Shown in pieces: positions 27,802 through 38,742 of a DNA stretch of 64,000 nt. The notes under the pieces were generated by a model. It ran no database searches. It had not been told where the DNA came from and worked only from the letters and a program-made list of their open reading frames with translations. The stretch's first letter is position 1. Every line of letters starts with the position of its first letter. The DNA comes from Diatrype stigma (taxonomy: Eukaryota; Ascomycota; Sordariomycetes; Xylariales; Diatrypaceae): the NCBI GenBank assembly GCA_022225965.2, contig JAKJXP020000148.1:1-64000 (forward strand). Reading direction: 5' to 3'. The position numbers and the translations under genes are program-made.

Positions 27802-29315
27802 CTACAGCTCCCGGCCAGATGCCTTCTCAACCTCGCCATCCTTCTCCTCCTCCACCACCTTCCCACTGGGCGTCCAATCAAGCGCCTTAAGTCTTTCTGA
27901 AAGAATGGGGTGGGAGAAGTGATAGCTGGCGTACATCCAATCCGCATCCATGGTACTCAGGTTCTGGATCTGAAGCTTGACCAGAGAGGAAGCAAGCTCC
28001 GCCTTGTAGCCCAGTTCGCGAGCGAACGCGTCAGCCTGGAACTCGAAGCGCCGGCTCATGATGTTCATCAAAAGCTTGATGATGGTGTCCATAGGCGCAA
28101 GGACATCAGAGAAGAGGATGAAGCCGATGATGATAGGATGTTCACCGAGGAAACCAAAGTTGGTATACAACGAATTGTTGTTAATGAAAACCGAGAAGAG
28201 GGTGAAGATGTACAAGACATGAACCTATCCATGGTTAGCTTTACTCGCATGAGCTATGTACACTGGATGACATACCTGCGAGATACCAAAGAGACTAGTT
28301 GTGTGGCCCAATTTCCAGTGGCCGAGCTCGTGCGCCAGAACAGCGACAACCTCTTCCTCTTTGCTCTTCTCAATCAGGGTGTCATAGATGACAATGTGCT
28401 TCTTCCAGGGAAGGCCGAAAAAGTAGGCATTGCTATGGGCACTGCGCTTGCTTCCATCAATCACGAACAGCTCCTGGAGAGGGAAGTTCAATTTCTTTGC
28501 CAAAGCTTCGGTTTCCGTCTTGAGTTTACCTTCCTCCAGAGGAGAGAGCTTGTTGAACAACGGCAGAATAGCAATCGGATAAACGGTAATCATGAAAACC
28601 TGAAGACCAGCGGCAAACATCCAGAGGTAGTAGAAGAACTGAGTACCTGTCTTTTGGATAATGCTGAGGAAACCGGCGAGGATGGGAGGGGCCAAGACAA
28701 AAGCGAGCATGTTCGACTTGATCATGTCCATGACGAACAGTTTAGGCGTCTGCTTGTTGAAACCGAACTTCTCTTCCAGGACAAAGGTGTGGTACACGTT
28801 CATAGGCAAGGACAGGATCTGCTGGATGACGATGAAACTGAGGACGAAGACAATCGAGTGCGAGATCTCTCCCGTGAAGCGGGCCGGTGCGAATCGAAGC
28901 AGAAGGCTGCCAGTCCAGGACCATAGCTTGGGAAGAACATCGAAGTGTATGAAGGCGACATTCTGGATCTGACCCCAGAGACCTCTGATGAAACCGAACC
29001 TTGCCTTTGCGCGACCGTAATCCTGACTCTTATCGTAAACTTCCTGGGAGACTTCCTGTTCGAGAACCTTAGGGGGCTTCGTCTTCTTCAAGACTTGGTA
29101 TTGGCGCAGCGACAAAAACTCCTCGAAGGCATATTGGGCGACAGAAAAACCGATGATGAGCTTCTTCCATGGAAAGAGTGGGCGGTCCAAGGACCGGGCT
29201 AGGCGCTGTTGAGATGACGTTAGTCAATCATAGCTTCTCAATGGGCAATGCGGTTCCCTTAAATGGAGATGTTTGCAGAGAAAAACTGCGCAATGCATAC
29301 CTGTAAGAGATCCAT
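27802..29315 (-). CDS. STE24: CAAX prenyl protease 1 (STE24/FACE1 family)
   Basis: Zinc metalloprotease of the ER/nuclear envelope that trims C-terminal AAX from farnesylated proteins such as a-factor-type pheromones. Exons are 29315-29301, 29205-28276 and 28224-27802 (introns 95 and 51 bp), giving 455 residues. The first exon is only 15 bases (MDLLQ) and joins RLARSLDRPLFPWKK. Landmarks: several hydrophobic membrane segments, the catalytic motif LAHELGHWKLGH (HExxH, about residue 298), and the third zinc-ligand region RRFEFQADAFA. The C-terminus is acidic and Lys-rich rather than the usual ER retrieval signal. The farnesyltransferase alpha subunit, which acts earlier on the same substrates, lies about 7 kb away. 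Confidence 0.96.
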
Positions 29316-30042
29316 CTCGTCACAGAGAGATGTTCTCAATAGCACGATGGTTGATGCTTATGAGAAGAATCGAACCTCAAAAGTTGTTGTAACTTGGCGG
29401 GCAACTGAATCGACCAGGCTTGCGCTCCCATCAATAAGAAACCGTGTCCAAGCAGGTCAAAACCCTTTACGTCAGCCGCTGCCCGCCTGTGGAAATTGGG
29501 CCAATGAAGTTGAAGTACCGGGCCAAACGGGAATTGGAAATACGGGGCCGCTAACAGCTCAAGCCTCAATCCCGGCGTTCCTTCTTTTGTATCTGTCTTA
29601 GGTAATACTTAGTTATACTATGTATAGGTGATCTAACAATAGCAAAGGAAGAGGTAGCAACAGCAAGTCAAGCAACTGCACTCCTCCAAATCTTCATTGG
29701 TACTTTCAGATCAATACCAACAGTTACATATTACTATATACACACGAGTAACGGTGCCAGCATTCCAATATAGTGCTAGTTAATAAAAGTGTTGCTAATC
29801 GATGACCTACGTATTTCTAGGTCTTTGTCATGGCATCTTCAACTCAGTGTCACAACTCAGTGTCGGATGTCCAACTGGGTCTTTGGTAGAGCATCAGCTC
29901 ATCCGCTCCAGTGATTGCAGCCACGGGTCTCACCCGGACTCCGCTTATTCGCCCAGCCCTCCTCCTACTATGACCGCTCACAGTGTATTGCTGACCTGCC
30001 GAGCTCACAAGGTAGGCAGTGACGGAGAAACTAGCAATCCAA
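29316..30042. other. Spacer, no gene recognised
   Basis: STE24 promoter side and 3' region of the small membrane protein gene. One stretch reads like a tRNA T-arm (GAATCGAACC near 29366) but has no surrounding cloverleaf. Confidence 0.45.
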
Positions 30043-30506
30043 TCATCTCATATTTGCCTTCACCCTCTCTAGCAACTGCTCTCGCGTGTCGCGCTCTTGT
30101 GGGTGAAGATTCCGCTAGATCGAACCAGGGATGTTTAGTGAATATGTGTAAGTCGAAACATATGTGTAGGATCACATTACTCACGGCTGCGAGCCATCTT
30201 CTTAGCTCTTCTCTTGTCCAACCTTCAGGGTTGCCGGTAGGATCGGGTTCGGCGGGAAAGATCTCCCCGCCCCACAGCGACCATGCTACAGCTCCTGTGA
30301 CGAGGGCAGAAAAGGCTACGAATAGAGACGTTCATTAGCGCTTCAGCAACAAAAGATGTACTTATCCTGAGACGTAAGATAGAGGAATGGTACCTAGGAC
30401 AGCATTCTGTGGAGGCAGGTTGGTTAGCTCTATGTTATAAGTCAAGTTGTACTCGAGCGTTGTAAACTACCTTCGAATGCAGAGCTCTGTCTAAAGGTGT
30501 CGGCAT
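30043..30506 (-). CDS. Small single-pass membrane protein with Ish1/HeH-like C-terminus
   Basis: Four short exons: 30506-30471, 30406-30367, 30315-30185, 30114-30043, giving 92 residues. The N-terminus starts MPTPLDRALHSK and leads into one hydrophobic segment (about 16-42, containing SALVTGAVAWSLWGG). Then come GNPEGWTREELRRWLAARN and a Thr-Arg-Glu-Gln-Leu-Leu helix ending in NMR. The pattern W-x(3)-EL-x(2)-WL...TREQLL resembles Ish1/HeH helix-extension-helix repeats. I remember similar short proteins in other filamentous fungi but have no function for them. Introns 1 (64 bp) and 3 (70 bp, branch CACTAAAC) are GT-AG. Intron 2 (30366-30316, 51 bp) keeps the frame only with a GA donor (CAG/GATAAG). 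The gene is divergent from RPL38. Confidence 0.75.
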
Positions 30507-30998
30507 AGTTCGAGGGTGAGACTTGACAATGGTGATTAAGCCTGTAAAATAGGTATGTTTAGGGGAAGAATGACTCTTGAGCTAGACAAGTTTAAGACTT
30601 TCATAAAAGGCCTATTGTTCTGTGATGAGGCAACTCTGTCGACTTACAAGCCATGGCCATAAACTGTCACTATGATTGCTGCCTTGGAGCTTGAATTCAA
30701 GGCGTACCTAGCTAGCGCCACATCAATGCCACACACAGTGATGATAAGTTTGCTGCGCCACAGGTGGGATAGATTGAGTTATCTTGCCTTACTCGCCATG
30801 CCTAATAGCGTTAGCGTCCCAGGCGTCCTGCCAATCTTGGCGACAAATGTCGATGTGGGAAAGGTCGCTAAGGAATTTTGCCCACACAATTTCAAGGTTG
30901 TCGCCGAAACACTTTTTTCCCCATTGACGACTTCGACATTTCCACCGATCCAGCATCACCCGACGACGCCGACGACACAGTTGTAAAAATTCGCCAAG
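30507..30998. promoter_or_regulatory. Divergent promoter region between small membrane protein gene and RPL38
   Basis: 492 bp separate two start codons pointing in opposite directions, so both 5' regions must fit here. I see no sharp TATA box or named element. Confidence 0.5.
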
Positions 30999-31504
30999 AT
31001 GCCTCAAGAAATCGGCGATATCAAGAAGGTATGCGCCCGTACCTCTGCACACTTTCATGTGTCTTTTTTGGCTGACAATGGAATTCTAGTTCATCGAGAT
31101 CTGCCGTCGCAAGGACGCCAGTTGTATGTGTTGACGACCCGTTGCCAGCCCCGTTGACTAGCTGTTCACGACCGCGAGTGGGGAGGGGAATTGAACAATT
31201 TGAACCTGGTTTCTGACAATACTTCTTTGCAGCTGCCCGGATCAAGAAGAACACCCATTCTTCGCAGACCAAGTTCAAGGTGCGATGCTCTAAGCATCTG
31301 TACACCCTGGTCCTGAAGGACTCCGACAAGGCCGAGAAGCTCCGGCAAAGCCTGCCTCCCAGTACGCAAAGCCCCCTCCTCCCCCATATAGTCGAAAATT
31401 CGAAATCGAGGAGACCTGTGATACTAACTCAGACCCCCCTTGCAACAGCCCTCAAGATCTCGGAGGTCCCCAAGAAGAACAAGAAGGGCAAGCACACGGC
31501 ATGA
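30999..31504 (+). CDS. RPL38: 60S ribosomal protein L38 (eL38)
   Basis: Structural protein of the cytosolic large ribosomal subunit. Four exons: 30999-31028, 31090-31123, 31233-31361, 31449-31504, giving 82 residues. The spliced product starts [20 protein letters not shown] and contains [16 protein letters not shown] and [11 protein letters not shown]; it ends [12 protein letters not shown]. Introns of 61, 109 and 87 bp, including one after codon 10, fit the intron-dense 5' ends of fungal ribosomal protein genes. Length and sequence match the family throughout. Confidence 0.97.
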
Positions 31505-34344
31505 GGTGGTACATGGGTGATGGGTAGATGGCATGTCGACACAAAGTCTATTGCATTGGCTCCTATTGTAAAGGGAAAATCATGAATGTGACGGATGCAT
31601 GGATGCATGGTGCCCGGGCTTAGGGCAGGGCTACTTTTTTACGACCCGAACCGGCGTCGATGGATACCTCGGAGTTGAGGCTCACGAGGCCACACATGGT
31701 TTCGTAGTTGCACTTCATACCAAGCAAAAAATAACTTGACCAAAAAGCTGTGTTTTGGGTGCTCTCTTCCTATCTACGTGGCCCCCGATCTATTACCCTA
31801 TCGACGACTTGGAATTGTTGCTACGTGCGGCGGGCAATAGCTTGGTAACCTACCTATGTAGTATGTGTTACGGCAGATGCTCGTAATTACTCAATTGGTG
31901 GCAAGGCATAGGGGAAATGCAACGCCAATACCGTGGATTCGAAAGCATATCGTCCCTACGAGGTGGGCTACGGTGCACAAAATCATGCTGCATGCCTGTT
32001 ATCGCATCGATAACCTCCCGATCACATAAGATCATTAGTATCAGTCCCCGGCCTGCAGGAATATGGAGGGCTGGTTCTAAACGATGCCTCTTAGGTTCAT
32101 TGATTCCTTCGAAGTGGCAAGTGCTCTTATATGTGAGCAGGTTATACTGTCTCGTCATTTTGCCATTGTCCTACTCCAGATGTAGTTACTATGTACAGTA
32201 CCTAGTCTGCATGTTGAGACTCAGGGCATGAGATGCGGTAGCTACGTGTGCCTTGTTGCTGCTGCTCCAAATCAAGGACGCATTTGTTTGCTTCTTATCG
32301 AACCACCATCATCTACCAATGTCCGTTGACAAAAGATTGATCCTGTCGATATCGACTATCAAAAAGTTGTTTACCCATCTCATCTAATTACCTACCTAGT
32401 AGTTATGGACGACTGCTCGACTATGGATCACGAACTACTTACCATTGGGGTCCCCCCTTCTCTGCTGCAGTCATAATCTAGAACCAAGTGAACCGACGAG
32501 GCGTCTGAGGTAAGAAGTATCACTACGCACCTAGGGGTAAATATTAGCGCGACATCGGCTGGTGAGCATCGGCTGGTGCGAATCGCGTATGCCAGCCCCC
32601 CGCCTCCTTTCTTCCCCGGGAACACCGGCTTGACGATCCAGGTAGGTATGGTATACCGCCCCTGGTATTCGCGCTGCTGACAGACTGAGGTCGAAAGATG
32701 CGAAGGCTCAGATCACAGGGACCCGAATATACGAGTCGGTGCTGGATAACTAGACAATTGCTGAGAACACCGTTACTGAGCTGCTTTCACAGTCTCGGTA
32801 TTATCGACTTGCAGCAATTCACCCGTCGAGCTGAAAGCTGAGGGAGTTATGCACGCATACATACTGTAAGTATGGTATTACGACAGTAATTCAGACCATA
32901 GTAGGTAGAGCTTCCAGCCTGCCTGAAGTTGTAATGGCTGCTTACCAACGTTGGACAACTACTACAATAGTGCAGTAGTTACGTAGCAGTCAGGACTTGT
33001 CGGCAACCGTCAACTTTAGACGATACCTACCGTGGACAAAAGCAGGCAGACTGCAGGTATTTCCCCCAGGATGGGTTTCTAATTGGTGGACGGTGACTGG
33101 CTCGGCCTAGATGCATCGTGTGTTCCATTGGGACGGTACGAGAACTAGGCACGTTTTTATCCCCTTCGTCTTGTCTTAGGTCTGGCATGGCATCCGAACA
33201 GCGGCCAAAGTAAGCAAGGTATCCTCGATGGAAGGGAGGGGCCGAAGCGGCAGACACGCTGACACGCTGACTTTAATTGGTTGCATTGATTATGAGGGGG
33301 GAGTGGAAACTCCAGGGACGATCACTGATGACACCCTAATAGTTTCCACATTGTCAAGTAGATTAAGGAAGTGCATATGTAATAAGCTGATGTCTTGCCC
33401 AACGCCCACTTACTTTGTGCACATCTGAACGATATATAAAACCTGGGATATTGACGAAATTCTTTTAATGTGTTGTCAGTTCCTCCTTTTCACGATGTTC
33501 CCCTGGTTATTATTTGATTATATAGTGGCGATTTCCAGGGAGACTGTAATACTTTGATTAGCTTCAAGGTTGCTTTGCTTGGTCAGGCCGAGATCACATA
33601 CAACGTGGAAACATTGGATACTACCTACCTAGGTATATGTATGTATTTACATGTTGCTACATACATGTCAACCTAACCTTCCATTCTTCTGCTTATCCTG
33701 TGCTCATAGCTCATAACTAAGATAAATCTAGCCTCGTTCATACTAGCCGGTACTCGGCCCTGGTCATCGATTCCGGATTCCCATAATTTCCTGGGAAGTT
33801 GCTACTACTAGGTACCTAGTATTAGGTGGTAGTTCGGGTAGTTCTTACACGTCTGGACAGGTACTTCGTAGTAGCTTATTACTTGCCCATTACTCGATCA
33901 ACCCGCGGCCAACGGCTTCAGGAACGGCCTCGCCCGCTTCCTTAATTTCCATCCCTTGCTCGACCCCGAGAATCCTCTTCGAAGACCCTACCGGGGGTTC
34001 CTGTTCTAGAAATCCCAGTGCCCTGCGCCTCATATATCCATCCGGGTGTGCCAGTCGATTCTTCGCACATATTCGCAAACCTGCCTATTCGCATATCCGT
34101 CTCTTTCCTCCATTTCCCGTAGCTCTTACGGACCGTGTCTGTTGCGCTAAGACCTAACGCTCCGGCCTGTTGCGTGACGTGATACCAAAGTGATCTGTCG
34201 TTGCGAATCGAAAACTACCTGCTTCGATATATAGGAGTCGGGTCTCGAGAGGCAGAAGAAAAGGAGGTGAAGAAAGGCGCAATTGGGATCGATATTGCTA
34301 CTAGTCTATCGCAAGCTCAACAATAATTACTCCCCCCCCGACGA
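31505..34344. other. Spacer, no gene recognised
   Basis: About 2.8 kb between the RPL38 stop and the mevalonate kinase start. It holds several TACCTACC/CCTAGGTA motifs (for example near 32391 and 33624). No open frame shows family features. Confidence 0.5.
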
Positions 34345-35991
34345 ATGGCTCGCTCTCCGACAACGCCTCTCAGCGCGACCTCGGAAATGTCTAACGGTGT
34401 CAATGGTGTCAATCACGACATGAAGGAGCTGCACATGGATGGGCACGTCAATGGAAATGGGAGGTCCGACGACGAAGGCCAGAGGATAAAGATGAAGCGC
34501 AAGATGTCCAGTCCCATGCTTCCCGCCTTCATGGTATCTGCACCAGGAAAGGTCATTGTGTGTGGCGAGCACGCCGTGGTTTATAAGAAGGCAGGTTGCC
34601 GTACATGGCGATTCACAACTCCAGAATTCAACCTTAACCTGCAAGCACTAACACCAATGGAGCTTCTCTAGGCTGCCATTGCCGCTTCTATCTCTCTTCG
34701 CTCCTACCTCCTGGTCACGACGTTATCGAAATCGAAGCGGACTGCGACCTTGCAGTTCCCCGACATCGATCTTGAGCATACCTGGGACATCGACGCTTTG
34801 CCCTGGGACGCCTTCTCGCACCCGTCTAAAAAGAAGCACTACTACGATCTCGTCACAGCCCTAGATCCCGATCTGCAAAAGGCTATACAACCCCACCTCG
34901 CTGTTGTCTCGGTCGATAAGCCGGACGCCGAGCGTAAAGTTCATCAGAATGCTGCCGCCTCCTTCCTATATCTCTTCTTGTCGCTGGGTTCGAAGAAGTC
35001 AGCCGGCTGCTTGTATACACTGCGTTCAACGATACCCCTCGGCGCCGGGGTGGGAAGCAGCGCATCCGTCTCCGTCTGCCTCGCCGCTGCTATGTTGCTA
35101 CAGATCCGCGCACTGTCCGGGCCACATCCCGACCAGCCTTGTGACGAAGCCCAGGTACAGCTAGAAAGAATAAATAGGTGGGCGTTTGTGGGCGAGATGG
35201 CCATACATGGCAACCCATCCGGTGTGGACAATACAGTGGCTACGCAAGGGAAAGCCGTCGTCTATCAGCGACCCGACTACGACAAACCCCCGACAGTACG
35301 AACGCTATGGAACTTCCCCGAACTACCGCTGCTGCTAGTCGACAGCAAAACGCCCAAGTCTACGGCGGCGCAAGTTGCCAAGGTCGCCGATCTAAGAGCC
35401 ACAGACGAGGATCTGTTAGATGATTGTATCTTACCAGCGATCGACATGATCACGAACAAGACGGAGGCCCTAATCAACCAAAAGGACTTCAACAGCAAAG
35501 AGTTCGAGAGTTTACAGCGGATAGGCAAGCTCATGACCATGAACCACGGCCTCCTGATGTCCCTGGGCGTCTCCCACCCCCGGCTCGAGCGGGTGCGGGA
35601 GCTGGTCGATCACGAGGAGATCGGGTGGACGAAGCTGACGGGCGCCGGCGGGGGCGGCTGCTCGATATCGCTGATCCGGCCGGACGCGCCGGCGGAGAAA
35701 CTGGCGGAGCTGGGGCGCATGCTCGAGAGGGAAGGGTTCCAGCAGTTCAAGACGACGCTGGGCGGCGACGGCGTGGGCGTGCTGTGGCCGGCCGTGCTGA
35801 AGAATGGGCTCGAGGACCAGGACGAGGAGGGCGGCATGGAGATCGACCTCGACAAGTTCCTCGAGGCGCCCGGGAACGACGGCGTCGAGAAGCTGGTCGG
35901 CGTGCAAGGCGGCGGCGGGGAGCGCGAGGGGTGGAAGTTCTGGAGGGTCGAGGTCGGTGGGACGGTGTCCGGGCCGGGGTCGGGTCGATAA
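34345..35991 (+). CDS. ERG12: Mevalonate kinase
   Basis: ATP-dependent phosphorylation of mevalonate in the sterol/isoprenoid pathway; GHMP kinase family. Exons are 34345-34590 and 34672-35991, giving 521 residues. GHMP motif 1 is PGKVIVCGEHAVV (about 67-79), motif 2 is PLGAGVGSSAS, and motif 3 is KLTGAGGGGC; the region NPSGVDN is also typical. An Asn/Gly-rich N-terminal extension of about 60 residues precedes the kinase fold; an internal Met at 34387-34389 is an alternative start. The 81-bp intron must be spliced AAG/GCAGGT...CTAG/GCT to give YKKAAIAASISLRSYLL, so the donor is GC, not GT. The branch site CACTAAC is good. The C-terminal 60 residues are Gly/Glu-rich and less conserved. Confidence 0.95.
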
Positions 35992-36674
35992 TGAATAATT
36001 ACCTATATAATCATTCCCAAGTCATATATTGTCCTTTTAATATGATCAATAAGCCTAATTCACGCAAGAAAAGAAGCTCTCGTTTCTCGGGATACGGAGA
36101 AAAACGTAAGGGGGAGAGCAACGGGGGGACAAACAGAGAGGCCTGTGCGAACGATCTACCTATAGATGAATCTCGACCTCTGTACTTGAATTTTACGTGT
36201 GAATGAGGTTCAGGATGAAAAGAAGTAGAATAGAGGACCGAACTTTCCACGGCAGAGTAGGAGAGGGGATGGGCCGGGTGCGATGCGATGCAATGCGATG
36301 CGCCCCCAATTAGTCCCCAGCAGACTCGACCAAATATATATACATCATCTAAGTATACCCTTGATACATATGGCATGCAAGATACCTATGGGATGATTGT
36401 ATATGTAGTGAGCGATATGATCACTTTACAACATGCCCGCGTAATTCGTATTATATCACACCCCCTTTCCCTTTTAATCTTAACAGCCTAACCGCCTATA
36501 AGAATCACTCACGAGGTAGATACCTTATTATCGAGGTAATGACCTATCTAGAAATTACCGAGTTATCCACCACCGATCCCCCACCACAAGCATCCACCGC
36601 ATGCACTTACATCTTCTAGTTGTAGCACAGCTTAAGTACCTGGAGCAGTCGCAAGCAAGGAACCTCTTGGAATC
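35992..36674. other. Spacer, no gene recognised
   Basis: Short intergenic stretch between mevalonate kinase and the farnesyltransferase alpha gene. It presumably holds the former's 3' end and the latter's promoter. Confidence 0.5.
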
Positions 36675-38742
36675 ATGGCTCCCAAGAGCAAGGGAGGCAC
36701 TAAGGTGAAGGCAACAGAATGTAAGTAACCGCCTGTTTACTCACCTACCTACGTCCGGGTAATGTTCATTGTTCTATATGTACCCTCCACCTACCGTCCA
36801 TAGCAAATCCCCGGGCTCGAGAACAAAGCGCATTCATTCGTATCCATAAATCCCACCCATTGTGTACCCGTTTCGATCAGACAAGACCCCTCCAGCCTAC
36901 TACGATACAACGAGACAACTTCATGTTGCTAAGACTCTCACAGCCAAGGAACAAGCACCTTCTTCTACAGCTCCGCCCCCGCCACCGCGAACCCCCAACG
37001 AGCGCAGCTGGCAGATATACTACGCGACGAACCCGTACCAGAAGGAGTTCGAGGAGCTGGGCCCCCATGGCATGAGCCCCGCCGCCCACCTGGCCCACAC
37101 CTACTCCGAGTACGTGAAGCCCGGCGCCGCCGACGTCCTGTCCAAGAAGGCCCAGAAGGAGCTGTGGAAGCAAATCAACGAGCTGAACCTGCCGCTGCAC
37201 AAGCTGCCGCGACCCGAGCCCTTCCAGTTCGGCCGCGACAAGCACGGCCGCGACCGGGGCGACTACACCCTCGAGGAGTTCGACGCCTACCGCGCGAAGC
37301 GCCACCGGCTCACGGGGCTCGAGTCCCGGAGCGACCGCTTCCGCAACCGCCGCGCCAAGCAGGCTGCCGGCGGTGTCGTGGACTGGGAGACCGGCGAGAA
37401 GAAGAACGAGGCCGATAACACCATCACCGCGGAGGATATACAGGAAGAGAGGGCCCGTCGCAAGGAGATGGCTAACCTAAGGAAGGACCTCTTTGGTCAG
37501 AAGACGGCGTCGTATGCTCTGGATCCCGAGTGGGATGACGTCGTGCCCATACCGCAAGACGAGCCCGAGGGAGCGCTCGCCGCCATTGCGTATCCAGACG
37601 ATTTTGCTGAGTGTATGTCTACTCGTCCCTTGTCTCCTCGTCTACCTCCCCCTTCGGCACCTTTACGTGCATCCATTAGTTCCCGGCCGATCACGCTAAC
37701 CGAGGAGAATTGACACTTAGCCATGGCCTACCTGCGCGCCGTCATGGCCGCGAAGGAGCACTCGCCGCGCGCCCTGCAGCTGACGGACCACATCATCTCG
37801 ATGAACCCGGCGCACTACACGGTGTGGCTGTACCGGTTCGCCATCATCGAGGCGCTCAACATCTCGATCCCCGACGAGATCGCCTGGCTGAACGAGGTGT
37901 CGCTCGAGCACCTGAAGAACTACCAGATCTGGAACCACCGCCAGCTGCTGCTCGACCACTACTACCCGGCCATCGCATCGGACGCCGAGGCCGTGCGCGA
38001 CCTCGCCCGCTCCGAGTCCGACTTCATCGCCCAGATGCTCGCCCTCGACGCCAAGAACTATCACGTCTGGAGCTACCGGCAGTACCTGGTGCGGAAGCTG
38101 GGGCAGGCGCTCTGGCCTTCGGCCGAGCTCAAGGCGAAGGCGGAATCGGAGTCGTCACCACCATCACAGGCGAACCAAGACGACGAGGCGGCGGCGGCGG
38201 CGGCGGCGGGTCTGAGCAGCACGGAGCTGCGCAGCGTCGGCCAGCTCCTGAACCACGACGTCCGCAACAACTCGGCCTGGTCGCACCGCTTCTTCGTCGT
38301 GTTCTCGGACCCGGGCCACAGCACGCCCGGGTCGCACGCGACCGAGGCCGACGCCGCCGTGCCCGCCGCCGTGGTCGACCGCGAGATCGCCTACGCCCGC
38401 GCCAAGATCGCCCTCGCCCCCCAGAACCAGAGCCCCTGGAACTACCTGCGCGGCGTGCTGGCCAAGGGCGGCCGCCCGCTCGGCGAGGCCCGCGCCCTGG
38501 CCGAGTCGTACGTGGAGAATCTCGGGAATGGGGGTGGGGATGGGGATGGTGGGGAAGCAAAAGAACAAGAAGGAGAGGCGGAAGTGGTGCGGAGCTCGCA
38601 TGCACTCGACCTCCTGGCCGATATCTACAAGGAGGCTGGCGAGCGCGAGCGCGCCGACCTGTGCCTGAGGCGGCTCGCGGAGAAGTGGGATCCGATCCGC
38701 CGCGGCTACTGGGAGTATAGGCGTAAGATGCTGGATGCTTAA
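36675..38742 (+). CDS. RAM2: Protein farnesyl/geranylgeranyltransferase type I alpha subunit with N-terminal extension
   Basis: Shared alpha subunit of farnesyltransferase and geranylgeranyltransferase I, which prenylate CAAX proteins. Exons are 36675-36720, 36881-37612 and 37721-38742 (introns 160 and 108 bp), giving 599 residues. The C-terminal half has the PFTA repeats HYTVWLYRF, NYQIWNHRQ, NYHVWSYRQ, NNSAWSHRF and NQSPWNYLR, preceded by DPEWDDVVPIPQDEPEGALA, which I know as the normal N-terminus of the fungal protein. Before it lies about 220 extra residues in the same open frame: MAPKSKGGTKVKATE, a Pro run, then a charged helical region (RSWQIYYATNPYQKEF...LRKDLFGQKTAS) that I do not recognise. 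That region has the same GC-rich codon use as the rest, so it looks coding. It may be a fusion or a mis-joined neighbour. Confidence 0.88.

Noticed and set aside
27910..28926. 338-codon frame on the plus strand over STE24
   Set aside because: It overlaps a clear STE24 model with catalytic motifs, runs through its intron, and has no domain of its own.
29860..29950. tRNA-like wording (TTTGGTAGAGCATCAGCTCATCC)
   Set aside because: No acceptor or T arm at the right distance, so no cloverleaf forms.
34259..35991. Terpenoid gene cluster including ERG12, RAM2 and STE24
   Set aside because: These are housekeeping genes on different strands with other genes between them. Nearness alone does not make a cluster.
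36860..37075. Alternative frame after the first RAM2 exon using the acceptor near 36802
   Set aside because: It reaches a stop and cannot join the farnesyltransferase domain. The acceptor at 36880 keeps the frame.
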